This document shows, piece by piece, positions 51,312 through 60,724 of a DNA stretch of 64,000 nucleotides. This DNA comes from Actinomycetota bacterium. Lineage in GTDB: Bacteria; Actinomycetota; Thermoleophilia; Solirubrobacterales; Solirubrobacteraceae. The position numbers and the translations under genes are program-made. The notes beneath the pieces are model-generated. The model was not told where the DNA came from. It saw only the letters and a list, made by a program, of their open reading frames with translations, and ran no database searches. Position 1 is the first letter of the stretch. Every line of letters starts with the position of its first letter. The DNA is taken from positions 1 to 64,000 of the forward strand of contig VAYS01000026.1 in assembly GCA_005883215.1 (NCBI GenBank), given 5' to 3'.

Positions 51312-52526
51312 TCAGGGGCTGTGGGATCCGGCGCCCGTCGTGTCGGTCGAGCCGCTCGTGTCGATGCCCGACGTCTGGGGCCCGTTCGAGCCGCTGGTGT
51401 CGGTCGACTCACCGCCCGACGACTGCCCCCCGCTCGAGCCCTCCGTCGTGGACTGGCCCCCCGACGACGAGGACGGCAGGACGTCCACCGAGGCTTGTGT
51501 CGAGCGTCCGGTCCCGTGGTCGGTGACCGTCGCGCTGTAGGTCCCGGTGACAACGTTGTTGGTATTGGCGAAAGTGTGGCTCCCGCTGCCGTCGCCACCG
51601 ACGTCGATCGTGTAGTGCTCGAGGACTCCGTCCGGGCGGGTGAGCTCGACCGATGCGGTTGAGCTCGGGGTAAAGCCCGAGATGCTGAGCGTGAAGTTGT
51701 CGCCCCGATGCCCCGGGTTGGGCGAGAACGAGGCGCTGAGGTTCTGCGCAGTGCCCCCTGGCGTCGGCGCGCCTGCCGCCGTTCCGCTGTACGGCCCGTC
51801 GCTTCCGTCCAGGCCGGGAGTCCGGGGGAAGAGCTCGCCGGTGGCTGGGTCGTAGAGCTGAAAGACGTTGATGATCGTCGTCGATTGGTGGATGACGGTG
51901 ATGTTCGTGGTGGAGAACCCCCTCCACAGCGGGCCGACGTAGCGAGGCTGGCTGAGCAGCTCGGGGGGCGTCAGCGGATTGCCGCAGTAGCACTTGACTA
52001 CCGGGCTGCCGTACTTGTCGACGAACACCGCGGTGCCGGCCTCCAGCACCGACTGGATCGAGGTCGCCGTGCCGTTGTCGTAGCCGTGGTTGGTCACGCG
52101 CGTGTCGGTGCGTAGCAGCACCGCCGTGAGTCCAGAGACGTAGGAGCGGATCTGGGTCCTCTGAATGCCGAGTGTCGAGGCCCAGGCCCGAGCCTTGTCG
52201 GGGTTGTGCTCGAGGTAGTCGACCAGCTTGACCGCGTTGCAGCTGCGATGGTCGCGGGTGCCGCCGTAGAGGCCGGGGAGGTTGGCGCGGTAGGTCGACG
52301 GCCCTCCGCTCGAGCTGGCGGCGGCGGGGGGCGGCGTGATGCCGTGCCTGTCCGCGCCGACGGGCGGGGAGAAGGGGTTCGCCGTCGCCATCGCCACCGG
52401 CTCGGCGCGCACCTCGCTGGGCCCAACGACGCCGCCATGGGATGACGAGTGCCCGCCGCAAGCCGCGACGGTTAACACCGCCGTCGCCCCGACGGCGATC
52501 GTGCAGGCTGTGCGCTTGGCGTCCAT
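51312..52526 (-). CDS. DUF6777-type lipoprotein with Ig-like and Ser/Gly tail
   Basis: The lipobox (VAACGG) follows MDAKRTACTIAVGATAVLTV. The first domain contains RSCNAVKLVDYLEHNPDKARAW, IRSYVSGLTAVLLRTDTRVTN and VVKCYCGNPLTPPELL, characteristic of DUF6777 proteins of actinobacteria. A beta domain (FSPNPGHRGDNFTLSISGFTPS) resembles an Ig-like fold, and the C-terminus is SSGGQSTTEGSSGGQ-type low complexity. AGGAGG sits just before the ATG. Surface location is likely; function unknown. Confidence 0.78.
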   Translation of the reverse strand: MDAKRTACTIAVGATAVLTVAACGGHSSSHGGVVGPSEVRAEPVAMATANPFSPPVGADRHGITPPPAAASSSGGPSTYRANLPGLYGGTRDHRSCNAVKLVDYLEHNPDKARAWASTLGIQRTQIRSYVSGLTAVLLRTDTRVTNHGYDNGTATSIQSVLEAGTAVFVDKYGSPVVKCYCGNPLTPPELLSQPRYVGPLWRGFSTTNITVIHQSTTIINVFQLYDPATGELFPRTPGLDGSDGPYSGTAAGAPTPGGTAQNLSASFSPNPGHRGDNFTLSISGFTPSSTASVELTRPDGVLEHYTIDVGGDGSGSHTFANTNNVVTGTYSATVTDHGTGRSTQASVDVLPSSSSGGQSTTEGSSGGQSSGGESTDTSGSNGPQTSGIDTSGSTDTTGAGSHSP

Positions 52527-52695
52527 GCCCTCCTGGGCGACTATACGCCGGAAGGCGGCCCTCACGACCGGCGTCGCTTGCCAATGGGCCCCAGACGCAG
52601 TTTGTGCTCAAGCGCAGCCAAACCGGCCGGGGACAGTCCTAAAGGCGCAGACCTCGCCGGCCCAAAACCAGCTACCCGCCGAGGACGGCTCCCGT

Positions 52696-52989
52696 CTAGG
52701 TCGCCGCTGGAGCCGGATCCTCCCGGACGATTACGGTGTCGGCGACCTTGATGATCTCGTCGACCGGCAGGTCAGCGGCGCCGGCGTGGGTGCGGATCGC
52801 CTCGGGGCTCGAGGCCTGGTAGACACAGACGGTGCCCACCGATCCGCCGTCCTCCTGCAGGACGTAGCTGCGGATCCAGCGGACGTCGTCGGGCATCTTC
52901 TCGCCCTCGGCAGTCGAGCGCTCAGCGGCCCGCTCGAGCTCATCCGGTGATCGCCAGCCGCTGCGTCGTAGGATCACGTAGGTATCCAT
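52696..52989 (-). CDS. DUF4242 family protein
   Basis: A 97-residue ferredoxin-fold-like protein: TYVILRRSGWRSPDELERA, RWIRSYVLQEDGGSVGTVCVYQASSPEAIRTHA and IIKVADTVIV. DUF4242 proteins include a nickel-binding protein of Streptomyces; metal binding here is not proven. GAGGAGG lies upstream, and a GTG one codon earlier is an equivalent start. Confidence 0.85.
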   Translation of the reverse strand: MDTYVILRRSGWRSPDELERAAERSTAEGEKMPDDVRWIRSYVLQEDGGSVGTVCVYQASSPEAIRTHAGAADLPVDEIIKVADTVIVREDPAPAAT

Positions 52990-53115
52990 CACGGCCTCCT
53001 CGGCCTCGTTTGCGTCGTTCGTTCTAACGCCCGCCGCTCCACGGCGTCAAGCCCAGTTCTCGACCGAGGTACAGTGCAGCCGGTGACTGAGCGGCCCCAC
53101 GGATGGTGCTAGCAG

Positions 53116-54519
53116 GTGAGCAGCGCGTCGACTAGGTCCTCGCTGGACTCCGCGGCGCTGGCCGAGCTCGCGGGCCAATTTCAAGGACAGCTGGTTCGAC
53201 CGGGCGAGCCCAGCTACGACGAGCACAGACGCGTGTGGAATGGGTCGGTCGACCGCTCTCCGGAGCTGATCGCCCGCTGCGCCACCGTCTCGGACGTGAT
53301 CGCCGCGGTTCGGTGCGCGCGCCAGACCGGCCTCGAGGCCGCCGTCCGCGGCGGTGGTCACAGCTTCCCCGGGCTCTCCAGCTGCGACGGGGGGATCGTC
53401 ATCGACCTGGGGCAGATGAAGACCATCCGCGTGGACCCCGACGCCCGCCACGCGAGCGCCCAGGCGGGGGTGCTGCTCGGGGAACTCGACGCCCAGACGC
53501 AGGCCTTCGGGCTGGCCGTGCCAGCCGGCATCGTCACCCACACGGGCCTCGCCGGACTTACGCTCGGCGGCGGGATCGGCTGGCTTCAGCGCAGATACGG
53601 GTTGACCATCGACCAGTTGCTGGCGGTCGAGTTGATCACCGCCGAGGGCGAGCTCGTCCGGGCGAGCGAGAGCGAGAACGCGGATCTCTTCTGGGGGATT
53701 CGCGGCGCGGGCGCGAACTTCGGCGTGGTGACGAGCTTCGAGTTCCGCCTCAACCCCCTCGGGCCCACCGTGCTGGCCGGGCCGATCGTGTGGGCCACCG
53801 AGGACTCGCCCAAGCTGATGCGCTTCTATCGCGAGTGGGCCGCCGAGGCCCCCGAGGAGCTGACGACGATCGTGGTGCATCGTCAAGCCCCGGCCATACC
53901 GGCCGTACCCCCCGAGCTTCACCGCCGGCCCGTGGTGATGGTCGGGTGCTGCTACGCGGGGGCCGTCGAGGAGGGGGAGAAGGTGATCGCGCCGCTCAGG
54001 CGCTTCGGTGCGCCATTGCTCGATCTCTGCGCACCCAAGCCGTTCCTCGTCCACCAGGCGATGTTCGACCCCACCTTCCCGCACGGGCGCTGGTACTACT
54101 TCCGCTCGCGAGACGTGGCCGAGCTCACCGACGAGGTGATCGATATCGCGGTCGAGCATGCGCTGCGTATCGACTCGCCCCACTCGGGGTTCCCGATCTT
54201 CCAGCTCGGCGGCGCAATCGCCGCGGTGGGCCAAGACGAGACGGCCTTCACCGGTCGCAGCGCCGGATTCACCATCAACATCAACGGGATCGCCGAGAGC
54301 GAGGAGGACTTCGATCGCCAACGCGAATGGGTGCGCGGACTCTCGGCGGAGCTCGAGCCGCATCAGAGCGGCGTCTACGTCAACTTCCTCATGGATGAGG
54401 GGGAGAAGCGCGTCCGGGATGCCTACGGCGTCGAAAAGTACGAACGCCTCAGGGCGCTCAAACGCAAATACGACCCCGACAACTTCTTCCACCTCAACCA
54501 GAACATCCCGCCGAGCTGA
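53116..54519 (+). CDS. FAD-linked (BBE/PCMH-type) oxidoreductase
   Basis: A 467-residue flavoprotein: VRGGGHSFPGLSSCDGGIVIDL (His for covalent FAD), GLTLGGGIGWLQRRYGLTIDQLL, FWGIRGAGANFGVVTSFEF and the C-terminal BBE segment RLRALKRKYDPDNFFHLNQNI. The position where bicovalent relatives have cysteine is glycine here, so FAD is probably attached only through His. Such enzymes oxidise sugars, alkaloids or nicotine-like amines. It starts with GTG; no regulator is adjacent. Confidence 0.9.
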   Translation: MSSASTRSSLDSAALAELAGQFQGQLVRPGEPSYDEHRRVWNGSVDRSPELIARCATVSDVIAAVRCARQTGLEAAVRGGGHSFPGLSSCDGGIVIDLGQMKTIRVDPDARHASAQAGVLLGELDAQTQAFGLAVPAGIVTHTGLAGLTLGGGIGWLQRRYGLTIDQLLAVELITAEGELVRASESENADLFWGIRGAGANFGVVTSFEFRLNPLGPTVLAGPIVWATEDSPKLMRFYREWAAEAPEELTTIVVHRQAPAIPAVPPELHRRPVVMVGCCYAGAVEEGEKVIAPLRRFGAPLLDLCAPKPFLVHQAMFDPTFPHGRWYYFRSRDVAELTDEVIDIAVEHALRIDSPHSGFPIFQLGGAIAAVGQDETAFTGRSAGFTININGIAESEEDFDRQREWVRGLSAELEPHQSGVYVNFLMDEGEKRVRDAYGVEKYERLRALKRKYDPDNFFHLNQNIPPS

Positions 54520-54619
54520 ACCGCCAGGGCCGGGGCGCCATGCCGGCTCGCCGGCCGTGCGCAAGCATCGCCGGCAATCGGCTATCGAGCGCCAGCGCGC
54601 TGCCAACCAGGAGGACCGC

Positions 54620-55024
54620 ATGACCGACATCCGTAAAGACCGCGCAGCCCTGTTCCGCAACCTGCAGAGCCCCGATACCCAGTCGCAGTTCTGGGCCCGG
54701 GTGGCAGACGACGTCGACTGGACGGTCTACGGCACCCACCCCCTGGCCGGGACCTACCGCAACAAGCAGGAGTTCCGGGACGCGACCTTCGGCCGGCTGT
54801 CTGGCGTGCTCGTGGGCGGGGTAAGGCTCGAGCTGCAGCACCTGTTCATCGACGGCGACACCACCATCGTGGAGCTGCGGTCGACCTCGACTACCGCGGA
54901 GGGGGCGGCATTTGCCAACACCTACTGCTGGGTCTGCCGCTTCGAAGGCGAGACGATCGTGGAGGTGCGGGCATACCTGGATTCGCTGATGGTGGCCTAC
55001 ACGATCCTGCGTAACGAGAAGTGA
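54620..55024 (+). CDS. NTF2/SnoaL-like protein
   Basis: 134 residues with FWARVADDVDWTVYGTHPLAGTYRNKQEF and TTIVELRSTSTTAEGAAFANTYCWVCRFEGETIVEVRAYLDS, the usual ketosteroid-isomerase-like cone fold. GGAGG lies 5 bp before the ATG. The ligand is unknown; the gene follows the BBE oxidoreductase by 100 bp on the same strand. Confidence 0.85.
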   Translation: MTDIRKDRAALFRNLQSPDTQSQFWARVADDVDWTVYGTHPLAGTYRNKQEFRDATFGRLSGVLVGGVRLELQHLFIDGDTTIVELRSTSTTAEGAAFANTYCWVCRFEGETIVEVRAYLDSLMVAYTILRNEK

Positions 55025-55066
55025 CCGGCGTTTCAGCCGGGCCCGGCCGGCGGGTAGACCCCTGCC

Positions 55067-56311
55067 ATGGAGGTGGAGGTCGACTTCTCCGGTGGATGGC
55101 CGCTCGCCGGCGATCTTCGGGCCCCGGAGGCCGCACTCGCGGCGACCGAGCTCGAGGCGGTACTAGGCGCCAGCGGAGGCGCGGGGGCAGAGATCCTCCT
55201 CTCCCACCGCGAGGGCGCGGGCGACGGGTTCCGGCGCCAGGTTGCGCCGGGCCAGCTGCGGCTCGAGGGGGACTCGCCGCGCGGCCTGCTCTGCGGCGCC
55301 TACGCCACGCTCGAGGAGCTCGGCGCGCGCTGGGACTGGCCGGGGCAAGACGCCAGCCCGGGCCGCGTTCGGGCGCGGCTGGCGGCCCGCCGCGAGGACG
55401 CGCCGGCGCTCGAGGGCCGCTGCCTGGTGCTCGGCGAGCGCGCGCTGCTGGAGGAGGCCGACGACTGGATCGTGTGGGCGGCGCGCAGGCGACTGAACGC
55501 GATCTTCGTGCACGTGAGCACGCGGCCTGACCCGGCGGGAGCCGCGCCGGAGGCGTTGTGGCGGCAGTGCAGGGATCGGGCGGCGGCCCTGGCGCGCGAG
55601 CGCGGGGTGGCGATCGAGCACGGCGGCCATCTGCTGCCCGAGCTGCTGTCGACCGAGGACCTGCGCGCGATGGCCAAGGGAGGCGCACCGAGCCGGGAGG
55701 GCCTGGGCATCCTGGAGGAGCACGTCCGCGCGCATCCGGAGGCCGACGTAGTGCACCTCTGGGGGGCCGACCTGCCCGCTGGCGGGGGAGGCGGCCAGGC
55801 GGCCTCGGAGGCCGCCCTGCGCACGGCAAACGCGGTGGCCGAGGTGGTGGAGGGGGTGAGTCCGAGGGCCCAGGTGGCCTACCTCGCCTACCACGACACC
55901 GAGGATGTCCCGCGGGGAGTGGCGCCGCGGCCCAACGTCTGCCTGGTGTTTGCCCCCCGCGAGCGCTGCTATGAGCACGCCCTCACCGACCCGGGCTGCC
56001 GGCGCAACGCTCGCCACCGCGAGCTGTTTTGCGCCCAGGTCGAGCACTTCGCGGCAGCCGGGGCCGCGCCGGCTCGCGTGTTTGAGTATTGGTTTGACGC
56101 CATCCTCTTTGCCGGCGGAGTTCCAGACCTCACGCAGACGATGGCGAGAGACCTGGCCTTCTACCACCAGGCGGGTGCCCACACCGTGCAGATGCTGATG
56201 ACCGGACACGGCCGCTCGCCCCGCCCCCATCCCAATCTGCCGGCGTTCGCTCGCTTGGCCTGGAGCCCGCAGCCGCGCGCCGGCCCTACGTGCGCGCACC
56301 CCCCGACCTAA
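55067..56311 (+). CDS. DUF4838-type glycoside-hydrolase-like protein
   Basis: The N-terminal part has a GH-associated alpha/beta domain (RGLLCGAYATLEELGARWDWPG), then a barrel-like region with RLNAIFVHVSTR, GVAIEHGGHLLPELL and VVHLWGADLP. The C-terminal NVCLVFAPRERCYEHALTDPGC and VFEYWFDAILFAGG match DUF4838 proteins. These are thought to act on glycans, but the catalytic residues are undefined. The end (NLPAFARLAWSPQPRAGP) is shorter than in relatives. No signal peptide is visible, which is unusual. Confidence 0.75.
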   Translation: MEVEVDFSGGWPLAGDLRAPEAALAATELEAVLGASGGAGAEILLSHREGAGDGFRRQVAPGQLRLEGDSPRGLLCGAYATLEELGARWDWPGQDASPGRVRARLAARREDAPALEGRCLVLGERALLEEADDWIVWAARRRLNAIFVHVSTRPDPAGAAPEALWRQCRDRAAALARERGVAIEHGGHLLPELLSTEDLRAMAKGGAPSREGLGILEEHVRAHPEADVVHLWGADLPAGGGGGQAASEAALRTANAVAEVVEGVSPRAQVAYLAYHDTEDVPRGVAPRPNVCLVFAPRERCYEHALTDPGCRRNARHRELFCAQVEHFAAAGAAPARVFEYWFDAILFAGGVPDLTQTMARDLAFYHQAGAHTVQMLMTGHGRSPRPHPNLPAFARLAWSPQPRAGPTCAHPPT

Positions 56312-56320
56312 GATCCGGGT

Positions 56321-56581
56321 ATGGCATCCGTCCGGGTACGGGGTCCGCTAAGGCAGCTCGCGGGCGGCCGCTCAGACCACCAGCTATCCGGCGCCACCGT
56401 CGTCGAGCTGTTGCGCGAGCTCGAGCGCGCGCACCCGGCGGTGGACGGCTGGATCCTCGATGAACGGGGGCTGATTCGCCGGCACATCAACGTGTTCGTC
56501 AACGGCGAGCGCGGCGGAGAGGCCACGGCGGTTGACCCCGATGACCGGATCGAGGTGCTCCCCGCGATTTCGGGAGGATGA
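56321..56581 (+). CDS. MoaD/ThiS-family ubiquitin-like protein
   Basis: An 86-residue beta-grasp protein: VRVRGPLRQLAGGRSDHQLSG, TVVELLRELERAHPAVDGWI, RRHINVFVNGERGG and the end RIEVLPAISGG, with the terminal GG needed for activation and sulfur transfer. No MoaE or ThiG partner is adjacent; the next gene, 7 bp on, encodes a BNR-repeat protein. It may donate sulfur to a pathway elsewhere or act as a protein modifier. Confidence 0.88.
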   Translation: MASVRVRGPLRQLAGGRSDHQLSGATVVELLRELERAHPAVDGWILDERGLIRRHINVFVNGERGGEATAVDPDDRIEVLPAISGG

Positions 56582-56588
56582 AGGGCCG

Positions 56589-57656
56589 ATGACCGAGCTC
56601 ATCCTGGGAACCAAGAAGGGCCTGTTCGTCCTCGAGGGCGAGCCCGGCGGGGAGTTCGCCGTGAAGGCGCGGGCTTTCGCCGGGGAGCCGGTCGAGTACG
56701 CCATGCGCCATCCGCGCAGCGGGCGGATGTTCGCCTCGGTCACCTCGCCGTTCTACGGGCCAAAGATCTGGTACGCAGATGACCCCGCCGGCGAGTGGAG
56801 CCAGGCCGACGGCGTGGCGCTGCCCGAGGGCGGCGACGCGGCGCTCGAGCGGATCTGGCTGATCGTTGCCGGCGAGGAGGAGAATCGCCTATACGCGGGG
56901 GGCGATCCGGGCGTGCTCTTCGAGAGCGCCGACGGGGGCGCCAGCTGGGAGCTCAACCGCGCCCTGTGGGAGCATCCGACGCGGGGATCGTGGGAGCCCG
57001 GGGGCGGCGGGCTGTGCCTGCACTCGATCGCCCCCTGGCCGGACGATCCCGAGCGGCTGGCGCTCGCTATCTCCGCCGCCGGGGTCTGGCTCACCGAGGA
57101 TCGGGGCGGGTCCTGGCGACAGGGCAACGACGGCCTCCTCGCCCGCTACGCGCCCGACGAGGCGCCGGAGGACTCGAGCGCGCTCTGCGTACACCACCTG
57201 GAGCGGGCGCCGAGGCAGCCGGAGCGGATGTTCATGCAGTTCCACGGCGGCGTCTACCGCTCCGACGACGGCGGCGAGAGCTGGGCGGATATCGGCGCCG
57301 GCCTGCCCTCGGACTTCGGCTTCCCGCTGATGGTCGACCCCGCGGATCCCGACAGCGCCTATGTCATTCCGCTCAAAGCGGACACCGACCGGGTCACGCC
57401 CGAGGGGCAGGTGCGGGTCTATGAGACCCGCGACGCCGGCGCGACCTGGTCCGAGCGCGGCGACGGACTCCCGCAGCACGATGCCTACCTGACCGTCCTG
57501 CGGCTGGCCTTCGACCGGGCTGGCGAGGGCTCGGACCTCGAGCTCTACTTCGGCACCACCTCCGGAGAGGTGTTCGCCAGCGGCGATGCGGGCGCCAGCT
57601 GGGCGAGCGCAGCCTCGCGTCTGCCGCCGGTGTACTCGCTCGCCGCCGCCGACTGA
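56589..57656 (+). CDS. BNR/sialidase-like beta-propeller protein
   Basis: 355 residues with repeated Asp-box-like units: SADGGASWELN, TEDRGGSWRQG, SDDGGESWADI, TRDAGATWSER and SGDAGASWASA, consistent with a six-bladed propeller. The start MTELILGTKKGLFVLEGE is typical of cytoplasmic exo-alpha-sialidase-like proteins in actinobacteria. The catalytic Arg/Tyr set of true sialidases cannot be identified. It is translated just after the MoaD-like gene. Confidence 0.85.
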   Translation: MTELILGTKKGLFVLEGEPGGEFAVKARAFAGEPVEYAMRHPRSGRMFASVTSPFYGPKIWYADDPAGEWSQADGVALPEGGDAALERIWLIVAGEEENRLYAGGDPGVLFESADGGASWELNRALWEHPTRGSWEPGGGGLCLHSIAPWPDDPERLALAISAAGVWLTEDRGGSWRQGNDGLLARYAPDEAPEDSSALCVHHLERAPRQPERMFMQFHGGVYRSDDGGESWADIGAGLPSDFGFPLMVDPADPDSAYVIPLKADTDRVTPEGQVRVYETRDAGATWSERGDGLPQHDAYLTVLRLAFDRAGEGSDLELYFGTTSGEVFASGDAGASWASAASRLPPVYSLAAAD

Positions 57657-57694
57657 CGCCGCCGGCCGCCCAGGAGTGCCCAGGAACTGCCCGG

Positions 57695-58111
57695 CTAGGC
57701 GAGCTCGAAGTCGCCGAAGTCAAACCCGGGCGCGACCACGCACGCCACCAGGGACCAATCCGCCAGCGCGGAGCCGGTCGCCGGCCTAGCCCACTGCCAG
57801 CTGCCGCCGGGGACGAGCACCTGCAGCTCCTCGCCGGCGCCCGGCTCGGGGCCCAAGCGGTGCTCGCGCCCGCCGAAGTTCAGGAGCATAGGGGCACCCG
57901 CGTGATAGAGCCAGAGCTCATCCCCCTGGACCCGATGACGCGCCGAGCGCACCCCGGCCGGCAGCAGGTAGAGGGCCGACGTGGCCAGCGCGCGGGGATC
58001 CGACCAGCCCGGCGGCGTGACGGCGATCGCCGACCGATAGGTCTCCCGATAGAAGCCTCCCTCGGGATGGGGCTCGAGGCCCCACACCTCGGCTGCCCTA
58101 CCGGCGTCCAT
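57695..58111 (-). CDS. DUF985 / cupin_5 protein
   Basis: 138 residues with LEPHPEGGFYRETYRS, TSALYLLPAGVRSARHRVQGDELWLYHAG and VPGGSWQWARP, a single-domain cupin of the DUF985 group. Some plant and bacterial relatives are sugar epimerase-like, but no activity is established. Convergent with the BNR gene, 38 bp away. Confidence 0.88.
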   Translation of the reverse strand: MDAGRAAEVWGLEPHPEGGFYRETYRSAIAVTPPGWSDPRALATSALYLLPAGVRSARHRVQGDELWLYHAGAPMLLNFGGREHRLGPEPGAGEELQVLVPGGSWQWARPATGSALADWSLVACVVAPGFDFGDFELA

Positions 58112-58153
58112 GGGCCCATCATGGCAGCGCGCCTGGGACGAGCGCCCGCCGTC

Positions 58154-59893
58154 CTAGCCGAAGGTGAAGGCGTAGCCCGAGACGTCGGGATCGAAGCGCA
58201 AGGCGAGGCGATGAGCCTGGGCGCCGGGCAAGGAAACCAACGTGTACAGCCGTTCGCCGCGCACGGTCAGCGCACCGTCGTGCACGTCGGGACCCGCCTG
58301 CCGAGCGCCGATGGGTCGACCGTCGAGGAGCACACGAACCCGGCGAGGCCGATTGCCCGCTGAGCTCAGCACGAGGTACACGTTGCGGGCCGTCACCTGG
58401 GCGTCGATGCCCGCGCCCGCGACGGCCGTGGCCGACTCGCCGGTGATCCGCCACATCCCCGAGTAAGCGAACCGGCTCGGCGCCAGGCGGCGCGGCGGCG
58501 CCTTGAAGCGATGCAGCCCCGGCTTCGGGGGCCCGGGCGACCAGCGCTCCGCCCGCGCAGCTCCCAGATACGTCTCCGGCGTGGCCTGGGCCGACGGGGT
58601 CACCGCCCCGTTTGGTCGGGCCCCGGGCCCCAGCCGCGCGCCATCGGCGGCCAGCAGGGCCCGGATGGCGCTCTCGGTGCCGGCGTAGTCGCCTTCGCCA
58701 ACTTGCGTGTGGCGAACCTGGCCCCGGGCGTCGACCAGGTACTCCGAGGGCCACGCCTCGTTGCCCCAGGCCTGCCAGGTGGCGAGCTCGTTGTCCTGCA
58801 CGACGGGGTAGCGCACGCCCAGCCGGCGGATCGCGTCGGCCACGTTGCCGGCGTCTTGCTCGAAGGAGAACTCGGGCGAGTGCACCCCGACGACGGTCAG
58901 GCCAAGCGGGCGGTAGCGCGCGTCCCAGGCCTCCAGGTAGGGAAGCGTGCGCAGGCAGTTGATGCAGGTGTAGGTCCAGAAGTCGATCAGCACCACGCGG
59001 CCGCGCAGGGCGGCCAGCGCCAGCGGGGCGCCCCCGGGGGTGTTGAACCACCGTTGGGTGTTGGCGAAGTCCGGCGCTGCCCCCAGCTCCGGCAGCGCCG
59101 AAGCTCCTCCCCCGCCATCGGCCGAGCGCGTCGCTCGCTCCTGGGCGACGGCAAAGCGCGATCGCGGGCGAAGCTCGGTCAGCCGGTGCGCGACGCTCCT
59201 CGAGCGCTCGAGCGCCGCGGTCAGGCTCACGTCGGGCAGGTGGGTGGCGATCTGCTGGTCGAGGCGCACGTCGAGCTTGGTCGCCATCACCACCGCGGTG
59301 AGCACCATCACGGCGGCGAGCGCCCGCTGCACGCCGGGGCCTCGCCCACCGGCGCGGATGGCGTCCAGCAGGCGCCGCCCGCCCAGCCCCAGCGCGAGCA
59401 GCGCCGCTCCGGTTCCGATCGCAAAGGCGATCCCCACCACCACGGCACCGCTCGACGCGGCGCCGACCGAGATCACCGCGGCCAGGATCGGCCCCGCACA
59501 CGGCGTGTAGACGAAGCCCAGCGCGCCGCCCACCGCCAGCCCCGAGGCCAGGCCGGTCCCCCGCCCCCGGGGCCCTAGGCGCCCGACCGCAGACAGACCG
59601 GCCTCGAGGCGGTCACCCAGCGCCGGGACGGCCATTGCGACGCCGAAGGCCACCAGCGCCGCCACCGCCACATAGCGCAACGCGTTCGCCCCCAGCCCCA
59701 CTCCGCTGGCCACGCTGGACAGCCCGACGATGGTCACCGCGAAGGTCACCACCAGCCCGATTGCCACCCCGATGGGGCGACGCCGACCTCCGCTTCCCGC
59801 CGCCGACAGCAGCGCCGGAAGCACCGGCAGCACGCACGGGCTCAGTGCCGTCCCGGCCCCGGCCAGTAGAGCGAACGCGATCAGGAGGAGCAT
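58154..59893 (-). CDS. dipZ: DipZ-type protein: CcdA membrane domain fused to thioredoxin domain
   Basis: Six membrane helices with the CcdA cysteine motifs SPCVLPVLPAL and TPCAGPILAA (residues 1-215) carry reducing power across the membrane. A linker leads to a TlpA-like thioredoxin domain with FWTYTCINCLRTLPYLEAW and the cis-Pro in AWPSEYLVD. The last 150 residues are a beta-type domain as in mycobacterial DipZ. The expected role is disulfide reduction outside the membrane. No cytochrome-maturation genes are adjacent. Confidence 0.92.
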   Translation of the reverse strand: MLLLIAFALLAGAGTALSPCVLPVLPALLSAAGSGGRRRPIGVAIGLVVTFAVTIVGLSSVASGVGLGANALRYVAVAALVAFGVAMAVPALGDRLEAGLSAVGRLGPRGRGTGLASGLAVGGALGFVYTPCAGPILAAVISVGAASSGAVVVGIAFAIGTGAALLALGLGGRRLLDAIRAGGRGPGVQRALAAVMVLTAVVMATKLDVRLDQQIATHLPDVSLTAALERSRSVAHRLTELRPRSRFAVAQERATRSADGGGGASALPELGAAPDFANTQRWFNTPGGAPLALAALRGRVVLIDFWTYTCINCLRTLPYLEAWDARYRPLGLTVVGVHSPEFSFEQDAGNVADAIRRLGVRYPVVQDNELATWQAWGNEAWPSEYLVDARGQVRHTQVGEGDYAGTESAIRALLAADGARLGPGARPNGAVTPSAQATPETYLGAARAERWSPGPPKPGLHRFKAPPRRLAPSRFAYSGMWRITGESATAVAGAGIDAQVTARNVYLVLSSAGNRPRRVRVLLDGRPIGARQAGPDVHDGALTVRGERLYTLVSLPGAQAHRLALRFDPDVSGYAFTFG

Positions 59894-59966
59894 CGTGGCG
59901 TCCGCAAGCTAGAACCCCCCAGTTGGGTTCCCATTAGGGATGGGAGACGCCGGCCCGGACGGGTGC

Positions 59967-60701
59967 TCAGGCTCCGTCGGGAAGCCAGGCGGCGGGCAAC
60001 TCGATGGGGACGGGCCCCGGGAACTGCGGCAGCAGGCGCAGGGAGTGCTGGCCGCTGGGACGGCCTTCGATCAGCGAACGCAGCTGCGGGAACTCGAGCA
60101 GGATCCGGATCGAGCCGGCGAGCTGAAAGTCGGCGGGGTTGCCCTCCTCGGCGCCGACGACCCCCCTGTCGATGTAGCCGTCCACTCGCCCGAGCGTGGC
60201 CGGCAACTCGTGCAGGTCGCGGCGCACGGCGTCATCGGTCGCGCCGGAGACCCGAGCAAAGCGGCGGGCGACGGGCAGGTTGAGCGTGCCCATCAGCCCC
60301 GGCGCGGGCATCCCGGACAGCTCTCCCAGCCATCGTCTCACCGCCGGCTGACCCTCGGCGGCCCACCGAAATAGCCGCCGGGGGATCTCCTGCAGCTCGC
60401 GCTCTCCCCAGAACTCGGCCTCCTCGACCGCCGCCCGGCGCTCGGGGTCAGCCGGAAACAGCGGGGGGTGGGGCTTGAGCTGCTCGAGGAAGCGCGCGAT
60501 CCGCAGCGAGCCCTGGACGCGCTTGCCGTCGAGCTTCAGGGCCGGGACCGTGCCGCCGCGGAACCCGACGGCCCGCAACATCACCGGGTGCATCCCGGGC
60601 AGCAGATTGGTCACCTGGGTGGCGATGCCCTTGCGCTCCAGCATCAGCCGGACCGCGTGCCCAGGGTTGGAGACCGCCAGGGAGTAGAGCCGCGCCTGCA
60701 C
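59967..60701 (-). CDS. Glutathione S-transferase-like protein
   Basis: The thioredoxin-like N-terminus reads LYSLAVSNPGHAVRLMLERKGI, GTVPALKLDGKRVQGSLRIARFLEQL (the VPAL cis-Pro and SxxI motifs), followed by a helical domain to residue 244. Actinobacteria usually lack glutathione, so the thiol partner could be mycothiol, or the fold may be used for something else. It lies between dipZ and ligD on the same strand. Confidence 0.82.
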   Translation of the reverse strand: MQARLYSLAVSNPGHAVRLMLERKGIATQVTNLLPGMHPVMLRAVGFRGGTVPALKLDGKRVQGSLRIARFLEQLKPHPPLFPADPERRAAVEEAEFWGERELQEIPRRLFRWAAEGQPAVRRWLGELSGMPAPGLMGTLNLPVARRFARVSGATDDAVRRDLHELPATLGRVDGYIDRGVVGAEEGNPADFQLAGSIRILLEFPQLRSLIEGRPSGQHSLRLLPQFPGPVPIELPAAWLPDGA

Positions 60702-60724
60702 GAGCTCAACCTACCGTGGCCGGC

